The position numbers and the translations under genes were made by a program. Source: Fluviicola sp. (GTDB lineage: Bacteria > Bacteroidota > Bacteroidia > Flavobacteriales_D > Crocinitomicaceae). From it: a stretch of 64,000 bases of DNA. How positions within the stretch are numbered: the stretch's first letter is position 1; each line of letters opens with the position of its first letter. Below, one piece after another: positions 16,498 through 24,424 of this stretch. The notes under the pieces were generated by a model that saw only the letters and a list, made by a program, of their open reading frames with translations, had not been told where the DNA came from and did no database searches. The DNA lies in assembly GCF_039596395.1 (NCBI RefSeq), contig NZ_JBCNJT010000002.1, positions 806,001 to 870,000 of the forward strand, in the 5' to 3' direction.

Positions 16498-17802
16498 ATG
16501 GCAGCAAATAAACTCAACAGATCAAACTCGGAAGCACTTTATGAAAAAGCGAAAAACTACTTCCCGGGAGGAGTTAATTCACCCGTTAGAGCATTTAAAT
16601 CTGTTGAAGGTTCTCCTTTGTTCATCAAAAAAGGAGACGGAGCTTACATCTGGGACGAAGATGACAATCAATTCATTGATTTTTGCGGAAGCTGGGGGCC
16701 ATTGATCCTGGGCCATAATCACCCGAACGTATATGCCGGAATTGTTGCCGCGTTGGGAAATGGAGCAAGTTTCGGAGCACCGACACGCCTGGAAAACGAA
16801 TTGGCAGAATTGATCCTTTCCAAAAATCCGTTTATTGATAAAATCCGTTTTACGAGTTCCGGAACGGAAGCCGTGATGTCGGCCATCCGTTTGGCAAGAG
16901 GATATACCGGACGAAATAAGATTGTCAAATTTGAAGGGTGTTACCACGGCCACAGCGATTCCTTGTTGGTGAAAGCCGGTTCCGGTCTGGTCACTTTCGG
17001 AAATACTTCCAGTGCCGGAGTACCCGAGGCTTTTGCTAATGAAACTCTCGTGCTTCCTTTAAATGATTCCGAAGCTTTACAAAGCTGTTTCGAACAGTTC
17101 GGAAAAGAGATTGCCTGTGTGATCATCGAACCGATCCCTGCGAATAACGGCTTATTGCTACAGGAGCTAAGCTTTCTGAAAGAATTGCGCGAAACGTGTA
17201 CGAAACATGGAGCTTTATTGTTCTTCGACGAGGTCATTTCAGGATTCCGCGTAGCATTTTCAGGTGCGGCCGAGTATTATGGAATTGCTCCCGATTTGGT
17301 TACCTATGGAAAAATCATCGGTGGTGGTTTGCCTGTGGGAGCTTACGGAGCGAAAAAAGAAATCATGGCAAGCGTTGCTCCCGACGGACCGGTTTACCAG
17401 GCAGGAACATTATCCGGAAACCCTGTTGCGATGGCTGCCGGTCTGGCACAATTGACCGAATTGAGTAAACCCGGGTTTTACGAAGACCAGGAGCGCAGAA
17501 CCAAATTGTTCACGGACCAGATCAATGCACATGCAAAATCAAAAGGATATGCTTTTGAATTAGTAACCATCGGTTCGATTTTCTGGATTTCGTTCGATAA
17601 TTCCAAACACATCCGTGCAGCAGAAGAGATCAATCCGGATATGACAAACTTCAAGCATTTGCACCGTGCATTATTGGAAGAAGGATTCTACATGGGACCA
17701 AGCGGATATGAAGTAGGTTTCATTTCGCAGGCGCATACAGATGAGATTTTGGCAAAAGCGGCGCAATTGTTTACCGCGGCATTGGATCGCATTATGCAAT
17801 AA
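16498..17802 (+). CDS. hemL: Glutamate-1-semialdehyde 2,1-aminomutase
   Basis: A PLP enzyme of the C5 tetrapyrrole route that makes 5-aminolevulinate from glutamate-1-semialdehyde. It has 434 residues, the normal length. The PLP lysine is K272 in TYGKIIGGGLPVGAYG, with D244 in LFFDEVISGFR. N-terminal FPGGVNSPVRAF and RFTSSGTEAVMSAIRLAR are hallmark motifs. It stands alone, divergent from kynU. The ATG was chosen because the first residues MAANKLNRSNSEALYEKAK match the family start. HemJ, a later step of the same pathway, is also in the window at 58127-58675. Confidence 0.97.
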   Translation: MAANKLNRSNSEALYEKAKNYFPGGVNSPVRAFKSVEGSPLFIKKGDGAYIWDEDDNQFIDFCGSWGPLILGHNHPNVYAGIVAALGNGASFGAPTRLENELAELILSKNPFIDKIRFTSSGTEAVMSAIRLARGYTGRNKIVKFEGCYHGHSDSLLVKAGSGLVTFGNTSSAGVPEAFANETLVLPLNDSEALQSCFEQFGKEIACVIIEPIPANNGLLLQELSFLKELRETCTKHGALLFFDEVISGFRVAFSGAAEYYGIAPDLVTYGKIIGGGLPVGAYGAKKEIMASVAPDGPVYQAGTLSGNPVAMAAGLAQLTELSKPGFYEDQERRTKLFTDQINAHAKSKGYAFELVTIGSIFWISFDNSKHIRAAEEINPDMTNFKHLHRALLEEGFYMGPSGYEVGFISQAHTDEILAKAAQLFTAALDRIMQ

Positions 17803-17856
17803 AATGCAACATTTTGCTATTTTTGGTTGAAATATCATCAACCAACCTTAACTTAT

Positions 17857-18477
17857 ATGAAGGTATCTTTTTTTGTTATTGCCCTTATTTTTAGTCTGAA
17901 TGCTTTTGCTCAAGCAGATGAACAACCTCAAGGAACGGAGCAAGATGAAAAATTATTAATCGGAGAGCGAGGCCTGAACCGCTTCTTTCTGGATGGATCC
18001 TTTGCAGTGGTCGTAAGTAATCAGGTATCCGGAAAAACCAATGAAATAATAGGGGGAGCTACAATCAATTTTAGGATCGGAAACAATTTCTATTTCGGAA
18101 AAGGCCTCAAACCTGTTATTTTAAGATTGACCTACTTTCGATCAGGTATCTTGTTCGCTGATCCTTTTGGTTTTTATAATGTTTTTCCTTCCGTCGGCCT
18201 TGGAAAACACTTTAACAACAAGGTTAAGAAAGCTAATTCCATTGAACCCATGCTCCATGCGGGAGTTATTGCGGCAGTGGCTGATATTATAAATTACGAC
18301 TTAGAATTTTACCCCTATTTTTCCGGAGAAGTAAAATTCAATTTCAGAAAATTCGCCTTCGGTATTGAGCTATCTACCAAAAAATTTAAACACTCCGCAT
18401 CTAACTATTCGCAAGGCTATTATGTAGGATTTAGTTTTGGATTACGTTTCGGAAAAGGGCTGCGTTTTTCTAACTAA
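17857..18477 (+). CDS. Small outer-membrane beta-barrel-like exported protein
   Basis: About 206 residues from the chosen ATG, which begins a signal peptide (MKVSFFVIALIFSLNAFAQ). The mature protein alternates polar and hydrophobic/aromatic residues (FFLDGSFAVVVSN, ATINFRIGNNFYFG, VILRLTYFRSG, YPYFSGEVKFNF, YYVGFSFGLRFG). This suits an eight-strand OM barrel. Function unknown. The 3' end precedes the next gene's ATG by only 16 nt, so the two may form an operon after hemL, although the TPR gene also has a near-consensus promoter. Confidence 0.7.
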   Translation: MKVSFFVIALIFSLNAFAQADEQPQGTEQDEKLLIGERGLNRFFLDGSFAVVVSNQVSGKTNEIIGGATINFRIGNNFYFGKGLKPVILRLTYFRSGILFADPFGFYNVFPSVGLGKHFNNKVKKANSIEPMLHAGVIAAVADIINYDLEFYPYFSGEVKFNFRKFAFGIELSTKKFKHSASNYSQGYYVGFSFGLRFGKGLRFSN

Positions 18478-18493
18478 TCTGTATCTTTCCGCT

Positions 18494-19054
18494 ATGAAAT
18501 CTGCCCTGGAGATATTGCCCATAGGAACGTACTTTTACTTTCGTAAGGACTCGCTTTATTATTTGTTCCAGCTATTGGAAATTTCCCCGAACCAAATTCT
18601 GGTGCAAACGTTCTGGTCCACGACCAATGTTCCTTCCATGGACAGGTTTTACCAATTCGATGTGAAAAGTGCCTGCTCGGAATTTGATGAGCAATTCGAT
18701 GAACTGATTGAGATCGGAAGAGCAGAAATTACCACGGAGCAACAGAAAGAAATTGCTCAGTTCCTGAAAATTAAAGCCAGCAAAATTGCCCGTGAAGCCG
18801 GATTTCTGACGCTTAAAAGAGAAGCATTGGAAGCTTTTGAAAAAGGAGAATACCGGGAAGCCGTACGCCTGTTCTCGTTGGCAGCACCTTATTCCAAGTA
18901 CGATATCGAACTCTACGAAAAACGCGGACTATCATACCTGCAACTCGGACAGTATTCAGACGCCCTGGCTGATTTCGATTACTACCTCATCCACGATCCG
19001 GAGAACGAAATTGTTCGGGCTGCATACCAAAAGGCATTTGCAAAAAATAAGTAG
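18494..19054 (+). CDS. Tetratricopeptide-repeat protein
   Basis: A soluble 186-residue protein from MKSALEILPIG. The upstream in-frame ATG at 18437 lies inside the previous gene and is rejected. Residues 1-90 form an unrecognised N-terminal domain. Residues 110-175 hold about two TPR units, with ALEAFEKGEYREAVRLFSLA and GLSYLQLGQYSDALADFDYYL. TPRs mediate protein contacts; the partner is unknown. TATCTTTC, one base off the -7 consensus, ends 4 nt before the ATG. The stop codon lies inside a perfect palindromic terminator. Confidence 0.75.
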   Translation: MKSALEILPIGTYFYFRKDSLYYLFQLLEISPNQILVQTFWSTTNVPSMDRFYQFDVKSACSEFDEQFDELIEIGRAEITTEQQKEIAQFLKIKASKIAREAGFLTLKREALEAFEKGEYREAVRLFSLAAPYSKYDIELYEKRGLSYLQLGQYSDALADFDYYLIHDPENEIVRAAYQKAFAKNK

Positions 19055-19080
19055 GGCCGAAAAATTTTTCGGCCCTACTT
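19049..19080. terminator. Bidirectional terminator, perfect 32-bp palindrome
   Basis: Positions 19049-19064 and 19065-19080 are exact reverse complements (AAGTAGGGCCGAAAAA on one arm). Each strand therefore gives a GC-rich stem followed by T residues. It sits between two convergent genes and includes the stop codon of the TPR gene. Confidence 0.85.
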
Positions 19081-19626
19081 TTACATCCAGTCTTTCGTTA
19101 CCTTCTTCGCCAGTTTCTTGCGAAATTTTCGCAATACTTTATCGCGTGAGTTGATTCCGCCGATTTTCAGCAAATCCGTATAAACCAATTTTCCATCTCT
19201 GTAAAAATGGAATTCGAAGGTTACCGAAACAATGTCTTCTTTGTAGATTGGGAACAGGTTATCTGCTGCGAGGTCTTCTGCCAAAGTCATATTTCCGGTA
19301 GAAGGTCTGAAGCGATTGTCAAAACCACGAACCGAAACCAGCATCAGGGTATTGATTCCCTTTGCCTTCAAAAGTTGCGTCAAAGAATCGGTCATTAACA
19401 CCTGCGGATCTCCTCCGGCTTTCAAAACGTTTAACGAAACGGTGTTCTTGATCTTTGCTCTTGAAAGCACATCCGACACGGCAATTTCCAATGAAAACTG
19501 ATCCGATTCCTTATCCAGGTGACTAACAACTAACGCATTATTCAGTTTCAAAGGCGGAAATTTTGCCTGTGAAAATCCAAGCAAACAAGCACTTAAAAAA
19601 AGGAAACTTAAAAGTGATTTTTTCAT
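19081..19626 (-). CDS. Exported protein of unknown function
   Basis: A 181-residue protein with a signal peptide (MKKSLLSFLFLSACLLGFSQ). LSAC is inside the hydrophobic stretch, but the Q-A cleavage site that follows favours a soluble periplasmic product. The mature part has mixed alpha/beta character (QVLMTDSLTQLLKAKGINTLMLVSVRG) and a basic C-terminus (KVLRKFRKKLAKKV). No family recognised. It starts 2 nt after the stop of metF on the same strand, so it is probably co-transcribed with it. Confidence 0.7.
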   Translation of the reverse strand: MKKSLLSFLFLSACLLGFSQAKFPPLKLNNALVVSHLDKESDQFSLEIAVSDVLSRAKIKNTVSLNVLKAGGDPQVLMTDSLTQLLKAKGINTLMLVSVRGFDNRFRPSTGNMTLAEDLAADNLFPIYKEDIVSVTFEFHFYRDGKLVYTDLLKIGGINSRDKVLRKFRKKLAKKVTKDWM

Positions 19627-19628
19627 AA

Positions 19629-20579
19629 TTAGAATATTTGTTCTGCAATCGTCTTAACGCTTTCAGAGGTTGACATCGTATAATAATGGATTCCGGGCAC
19701 TTTCGCTTTTTTCAGTTCCTGCGACTGGTGGATTCCCCAGGCAACACCTACTTCAAAAACGTCTTTGTTGCTTTTGCATTTGATCAGGTCTTTGCTCAAT
19801 TCCTCCGGAAGGTCAATGTGGAATACTTTCGGAAGGAAGGAAATATGGTTCAGCGTGGTGATCGGCTTGATTCCCGGGATAATCGGAACAGTAATCCCGA
19901 TGGCACGGCAAGCGTCCACAAAATCGAAGTATTTTTGATTGTTGAAGAACATCTGGGTTACGATGTACTCAGCACCTGCATCCACTTTTGCTTTCAGGTA
20001 TTGCAGGTCGGTGCTCAGGTTCATGGCTTCGAAATGCTTTTCCGGGTAACCGGCCGCACCGATACAGAAATCAGTCGGGGCAAGCTGAATGTCATCCACC
20101 AGGTAATTTCCCTTGTTCATTTCGGAAATCTGGTTGATCAGTTCCACCGCGTATTTATGCCCTTCCGGATCCGGTTTGAACGTAGATTCTGTTTTGATAG
20201 AATCGCCGCGCAATGCCAATACGTTGTCAATTCCAAGGAACTGCAAGTCGATTAAAGCATTTTCGGTTTCCTCGCGGGAAAATCCGCCGCAAATCAAATG
20301 CGGAACGGCATCTACGTAGTATTTGTTCATAATTGCCGCACAAATACCAACCGTTCCCGGTCTTTTGCGGATAGCGATTTTTTCAAGCAATCCTTTTTCG
20401 CGTTCTTTGTAGATGAATTCTTCGCGGTGATAGGTTACATTGATGTACTTCGGTTTGAATTCCATTAGGGGGTCAATTCCGTCGTAAATGGATTGAATAT
20501 TCGCTCCTTTTAGCGGAGGGAGAATTTCAAATGAAAATAGCGTGTCTTTCGCTGCGTTTAAATGATCGATAACTTTCAT
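19629..20579 (-). CDS. metF: Methylenetetrahydrofolate reductase
   Basis: A flavoprotein that reduces 5,10-methylene-THF to 5-methyl-THF for methionine synthesis. It has 316 residues and a TIM-barrel fold. It shows the N-terminal FSFEILPPLKG, a family variant of the FE-PP motif, with FNVTYHREE-like YINVTYHREEF. Also present are LALRGDS in the folate/FAD site, and IVTQMFFNNQKYFDFVDACR with IPIIPGIKPI. It needs methionine synthase, which is not in the window. A -7 box lies 32 nt upstream, and no SAM riboswitch was recognised in the short leader. Confidence 0.95.
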   Translation of the reverse strand: MKVIDHLNAAKDTLFSFEILPPLKGANIQSIYDGIDPLMEFKPKYINVTYHREEFIYKEREKGLLEKIAIRKRPGTVGICAAIMNKYYVDAVPHLICGGFSREETENALIDLQFLGIDNVLALRGDSIKTESTFKPDPEGHKYAVELINQISEMNKGNYLVDDIQLAPTDFCIGAAGYPEKHFEAMNLSTDLQYLKAKVDAGAEYIVTQMFFNNQKYFDFVDACRAIGITVPIIPGIKPITTLNHISFLPKVFHIDLPEELSKDLIKCKSNKDVFEVGVAWGIHQSQELKKAKVPGIHYYTMSTSESVKTIAEQIF

Positions 20580-20611
20580 GCCTTCAGAGAGGATATATTA
20601 TAATTCGTCGC

Positions 20612-20619
20612 CAAAGATA
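20612..20619 (-). promoter_or_regulatory. -7 box of metF
   Basis: The minus strand reads TATCTTTG, a full match 32 nt before the metF ATG. It leaves too short a leader for a SAM riboswitch. Confidence 0.5.
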
Positions 20620-20718
20620 CATGAAATCTTATCTTAAGTGCCTATTTCACTAAATTTCCCGATTTGCAAATAATGTTAAAAAGAACTTAGTTATGAAACA
20701 AAATCGAAATGTGTCCGT

Positions 20719-20726
20719 TATCTTTG
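20719..20726 (+). promoter_or_regulatory. -7 box for candidate small RNA 1
   Basis: TATCTTTG is a full consensus match on the plus strand in a gene-free region, about 95 nt upstream of a strong terminator. A 19-codon ORF overlaps the box but would not be on the predicted transcript. Confidence 0.5.
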
Positions 20727-20730
20727 TATA

Positions 20731-20858
20731 CGCTAATATCAGAAGCAAATAAATACTTTGGTACATTATTTGCACTGATTTTAGAGGTTAGTTTTCATAA
20801 GTAGTAGTAGTTTAGGTTGGAACAAGAGAGGAGCGCCTGCTTCTCTCTTGTTGTTTTT
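20731..20858 (+). ncRNA. Candidate small RNA 1, with terminator
   Basis: A gene-free interval between divergent metF and the 3' end of the gene at 21226. A -7 box (20719-20726) predicts a start near 20731. The unit ends in an intrinsic terminator: a 14-bp stem (20821-20834 with 20839-20852, one G-T pair, loop GCCT), then a T run to 20858. It contains the segment ATAAGTAGTAGTAGTTTAGG (20797-20816) that recurs in candidate 2. No ORF of reasonable length is present. It cannot be a 5' leader, because the next gene is on the other strand. It could belong to a Bacteroidota Rfam family such as flavo-1; I cannot test this. Confidence 0.55.
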
Positions 20859-20980
20859 AGGAACTTCGTGAAAATCCTCTTTCTTTTTTCATTTATTTTT
20901 TGCAATTCAATACAATATCTATAAATAGTCGGGTAACAATAAGCATATCAATGTTTTATTGTTTTTCAACCGGGAAAATT

Positions 20981-21017
20981 ACGTCTTTTATCTCCTATAA
21001 GATTAGTTAAAAGACGT
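20981..21017. repeat. 9-bp inverted repeat between the two candidate small RNAs
   Basis: ACGTCTTTT (20981-20989) and AAAAGACGT (21009-21017) are exact reverse complements, 19 nt apart. It may be an operator for, or the 5' hairpin of, candidate RNA 2. No T run follows. Confidence 0.4.
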
Positions 21018-21057
21018 TAATTCCACCATCTTCATGTACCAAACGGCAAAAACATGC

Positions 21058-21145
21058 GTTAGTAGAAGTATAAGTAGTAGTAGTTAGGTTTAGTTAGGTA
21101 GCGTGTGAAGAGAGATCTTATTTCCGGTCTCTCTTCTTCTTTTTA
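21058..21145 (+). ncRNA. Candidate small RNA 2, with terminator
   Basis: The second unit of the same architecture. The core GTTAG, 7 nt, then ATAAGTAGTAGTAGTTAGGT (21070-21089) aligns with candidate 1. It is followed by an intrinsic terminator with an 11-bp stem (21107-21117 with 21126-21136, one T-G pair) and a TTCTTTTT tail. The 5' end is not determined: no full -7 match was found upstream, so the boundary given is only the start of the shared core. Terminator stems differ in sequence between the two units while the core is kept, which suggests the core is functional. Confidence 0.5.
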
Positions 21146-21146
21146 T

Positions 21147-21180
21147 GAAAGTTGGTTTCGACTCCGCTCAGCCAACTTTC
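21147..21180. repeat. REP-like hairpin carrying TTCGACTCCGCTCAG
   Basis: A perfect 9-bp stem (GAAAGTTGG 21147-21155 with CCAACTTTC 21172-21180) encloses TTCGACTCCGCTCAG (21157-21171). The same 15-mer or a near copy occurs at 50817, 52222, 52272 and, inverted, 52323. Confidence 0.7.
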
Positions 21181-21225
21181 GCTTTCTAGATTAAAGGATA
21201 CTGAATCCTCAAGATTCGGGAAAGT

Positions 21226-22836
21226 CTATTCCTTCACCAAAGCACCGGACAAATCCACCAAATACGATTCATTATTTCCCAGGTTTTCCCAAACGAGTTT
21301 GATTCGCTTTGTGTTGATATAATCCACCCGGTAAGCAATTCCCAGGTTTTCAAAGAAATGTGCATCCAGTTCCTTAAACGGAAGTTCGCCGAACTGAGCG
21401 TTGGCAGGAACCTTATTTCCCGGCAAAACAAACAGGTATTCCCCGATGTTGATCTTCCACTCCGAAAGGGTTTCTGCAGCTACATAGGATGTGTAGACCG
21501 GTTCTTTTTTATTGTTCTGAAAAACCACGATCAACACCATCCGGTCCGTTTCATTGTGTAGTTCCACGGCAATCTCCCCGGTTTTTTTGTCCAGGTCCTT
21601 CGTTTTGATGTAGGGTTTCCCGTAGGGTTTCCCCTGCGTGAAGAATTTGGTAAACGGAACGGAATCGTTATTCCCCCAGTTTTGGTACAGCTTGTTGAAC
21701 AATTCATTGCTCCACTCGCGTTTCTGAACGAGGTCAATTCCAACGAAAGGCAGATTGGAATCCAATTGCGCATCATTGACCATGCGCTCTTCGCTTTTAA
21801 TTTCCGTGATCAGTGAATCGAGCTTGAGACGTTCTTCCTTACTGAATTCCATGTAAGCCGTTTTTTCCTGCAATAGATCTGTTTCCGGATCGGCTTCCAC
21901 AAAGAACAGCGCTATAATTCCCGCAACACACAGCAATAGAATCGCGATAATCAGGCTCAGACGCAGCCACGAAACACGCGTAGATTCCACCACGATTTTC
22001 CCTCGTTTTACATCTGTTCCGAAATTGCTCAGCTGCTTTCTGTGTTCGTCCGTGAATTTGATCTCCAGTAATTTATTAGTGAGATACATCAGGAAACGGG
22101 TGGAACTTTTCGGGTGATAGGCCAAACTCATGAAGAATTCCAGTAATTGAGTCTTTACGCGGTAATGGTTTACATTCAACAAGTCCAGAGCCGTGATCAT
22201 GTTCTGATTCAGGAATGAATCGATCAAACGGTGCAAATCCGTGTCCTTTCGCGCTTTATTGATTGCCAGGCTCAGTTCTTCCTTTTGTTTGAAGATCCAG
22301 TCCGATAAGGAATCCTGCACCAGATTCTGCTGATAATCCGGCAGCAGCACGGAATAACTCATGAAGAAATGGACATTCTTTACAGAAACGGAAGAAAACT
22401 GTGCAGTGAAAATCGGGAATAAGTACAATTCGAGAAAGACTTTGTATTCTCCGAAAAGCGCATGTTCCTGCAGTTTAGAGGAATCCACGAACAACTCTGA
22501 AAAAGTTCCTTTTTGCAGCGTATGGAACAGGCTGCTGTTTTCTTCGGTCCAAGACGCAAAAATGACTCCTTTCGGATTCGAACAAATGCTCAAAAACTGT
22601 ACTTCATCCAATTCGGATGCGTCCGGAAAAAGTCTTTTAAATGTTTGCAGGAACTCTTCCTTCTGATCTTCAGAAACCGGGAATTGCAAGTTCGGATTTT
22701 CCTTTTTTACAGCACCTAATGGGAGATACTTCATGTTGTCTGATTGATGGATTGAAAGTACTACTTTTTCAGGAATTAAACCTTCCTCCTGGAAGCTAAT
22801 CTTATTCAAGATATTGGAAATCAATTTATTTTCCAT
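21226..22836 (-). CDS. Single-pass membrane protein of unknown function
   Basis: A 536-residue protein with no signal peptide. A long N-terminal part (1-285), rich in Leu/Phe/Glu and predicted helical, is followed by one membrane helix at about 293-312 (LSLIIAILLLCVAGIIALFF) and a 220-residue C-terminal part with beta character (EIAVELHNETDRMVLIVVFQ). This suggests an inner-membrane protein with one soluble domain on each side. I recognise no family. It is divergent from the T9SS copper protein (28 nt between starts) and its stop is about 80 nt from the small-RNA pair. Confidence 0.75.
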   Translation of the reverse strand: MENKLISNILNKISFQEEGLIPEKVVLSIHQSDNMKYLPLGAVKKENPNLQFPVSEDQKEEFLQTFKRLFPDASELDEVQFLSICSNPKGVIFASWTEENSSLFHTLQKGTFSELFVDSSKLQEHALFGEYKVFLELYLFPIFTAQFSSVSVKNVHFFMSYSVLLPDYQQNLVQDSLSDWIFKQKEELSLAINKARKDTDLHRLIDSFLNQNMITALDLLNVNHYRVKTQLLEFFMSLAYHPKSSTRFLMYLTNKLLEIKFTDEHRKQLSNFGTDVKRGKIVVESTRVSWLRLSLIIAILLLCVAGIIALFFVEADPETDLLQEKTAYMEFSKEERLKLDSLITEIKSEERMVNDAQLDSNLPFVGIDLVQKREWSNELFNKLYQNWGNNDSVPFTKFFTQGKPYGKPYIKTKDLDKKTGEIAVELHNETDRMVLIVVFQNNKKEPVYTSYVAAETLSEWKINIGEYLFVLPGNKVPANAQFGELPFKELDAHFFENLGIAYRVDYINTKRIKLVWENLGNNESYLVDLSGALVKE

Positions 22837-22842
22837 TAGATT

Positions 22843-22850
22843 TAATTTTG
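22843..22850 (+). promoter_or_regulatory. -7 box of the T9SS copper/haem protein gene
   Basis: TAATTTTG matches TAnnTTTG 14 nt before the ATG at 22865 and supports that start over the in-frame upstream codon at 22814. Confidence 0.5.
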
Positions 22851-22864
22851 AAAACTACTGTACT

Positions 22865-24421
22865 ATGAAACAACTGTTCCTTTTGATTCTTTTGGTAAGT
22901 TCCACCGCATGGGGACAAACCTGGAGTGACAACACCGCAGCGATTGTCTATAATAAATGTGCATCCTGTCATCATCCCGGAGGAATTGCTCCTTTTTCGC
23001 TGATGAGTTATGCAGAAGTAAGCCCGATGGCTGTTGCTATTCAGGATGCAATTTCGAATGACGAAATGCCACCCTGGCCGCCTAATGAGAATTATCAGCA
23101 ATACAGTCATTCCCGCGCCCTGAGTGCAACCGATAAAAGCACCATGCTTAGCTGGCTTGCAAATGGCGCTCCGGAAGGAAATCCGGCTAATGCACCTGCC
23201 CCTCCGGTATTTAATTCGGGAAGTATTTTAGGAAACGGTGACCTGATGCTGCAAATTCCTGTATATCAAAGTAAAGCTCAGGGCGGACAAGATGATTATG
23301 TTTGTTTCAGCTTGCCTACCGGGTTAACACAGAACCGCTATGTCCGTGCCATGGAAATCGTTCCGGGAAACCGGGAAATCGTGCACCATGCACTGATCTA
23401 CATAGACCCAACCGGATCTTACCAGGGCGATACTGTCGGTGGTAATTGCGGCGGCCCTCCTCAAAGCTCCACCATGATCGGAGGCTATACTCCGGGATCT
23501 TCCCCGCTGATTTTCCCTTCTGCCAGCGGATTCAAACTCGGAATGTCAATTCCGGCAAACAGCAATCTTGTATTTGCGATGCATTACCCGGAAGGTAGTT
23601 ACGGGCAGTTCGACAGCACCAAAGTAATTCTGCACTTTTACCCACCAGGGGAAACCGGTATCCGGGAGGTGTATGCTGCTCCGGTCTTGCAAAACTGGTC
23701 ACTTTCCATTCCGCCCAATCAAATAACATCCTTTACGGCACACTACCCTTCCTCAGGCGGGGTTCCGACTAATTATAGTGTTTTAAGTGTCTTCCCACAC
23801 ATGCACCTGCTGGGAAAAAGCATTCGTGCTTACGCAGTAACTCCCACCAACGATACCGTTAAATTTGCAGATATTCCGCACTGGGATTTCCATTGGCAGG
23901 ATTTTTATTTCTTCAAATTCCTGCAGAAGGTCCCAACAGGATCAGTCATGAAAGGAGAGGCAATCTATGATAACACCATCAATAATGAGCACAATCCGAG
24001 CAATCCGCCTGTTTGGGTTTTTGCTGGAGAAAGCACCACGGATGAAATGTTCCTGGTTTACTTCCACTTTTTGCAATACCAACCCGGCGATGAGCTGATC
24101 GATCTTGAAAGTTTGCTTTCTTTGGGTACACAAGAATTGATCTCAGACGACGACTGGAAAATTTACCCGGTTCCCTTCACGGAAAGTATTTCCATCAAAC
24201 CCAACCAATTGAAAACAGGAGATCTCGTTTCCGTAGCTATTTATGATTACCAGGGAAGACTTGTCCGGACATTATGCGATAAACAAACCATCCAACCGTT
24301 GTTTAGCGGGTTTGAATGGGATGGGAAGTCTGATAACGGAACTGATGTCGTGTCCGGAACTTATTTTATTTCAATGAATTGCAACGGATTAACAAGTTCC
24401 CATCCGATTATTAAACGGTAG
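22865..24421 (+). CDS. T9SS-secreted protein with haem-binding CxxCH and type II copper monooxygenase-like fold
   Basis: A 518-residue protein. Residues 1-18 are a signal peptide. C-x-x-C-H at residues 32-36 (KCASCHHPGG) is a c-type haem site in a short cytochrome-like domain (about 20-105). The next 300 residues carry histidine motifs like those of PHM/DBH ascorbate-dependent copper monooxygenases: H174-H175 (REIVHHALIY), H240 (FAMHYPEG), and H312 and H314 (FPHMHLLGK). The C-terminus (from about 430) is a T9SS sorting domain of FlgD-like type: YPVPFTESI, VAIYDYQGRLVRTL, FEWDGKSDNGTDVVSGTYF. A surface oxidoreductase is inferred; the substrate is unknown. Confidence 0.85.
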   Translation: MKQLFLLILLVSSTAWGQTWSDNTAAIVYNKCASCHHPGGIAPFSLMSYAEVSPMAVAIQDAISNDEMPPWPPNENYQQYSHSRALSATDKSTMLSWLANGAPEGNPANAPAPPVFNSGSILGNGDLMLQIPVYQSKAQGGQDDYVCFSLPTGLTQNRYVRAMEIVPGNREIVHHALIYIDPTGSYQGDTVGGNCGGPPQSSTMIGGYTPGSSPLIFPSASGFKLGMSIPANSNLVFAMHYPEGSYGQFDSTKVILHFYPPGETGIREVYAAPVLQNWSLSIPPNQITSFTAHYPSSGGVPTNYSVLSVFPHMHLLGKSIRAYAVTPTNDTVKFADIPHWDFHWQDFYFFKFLQKVPTGSVMKGEAIYDNTINNEHNPSNPPVWVFAGESTTDEMFLVYFHFLQYQPGDELIDLESLLSLGTQELISDDDWKIYPVPFTESISIKPNQLKTGDLVSVAIYDYQGRLVRTLCDKQTIQPLFSGFEWDGKSDNGTDVVSGTYFISMNCNGLTSSHPIIKR

Positions 24422-24424
24422 TGA

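Noticed and set aside
20693-20752. 19-codon ORF that might be a leader peptide
   Set aside because: It overlaps the -7 box, so it would not be on the predicted transcript, and no downstream same-strand gene could be attenuated.
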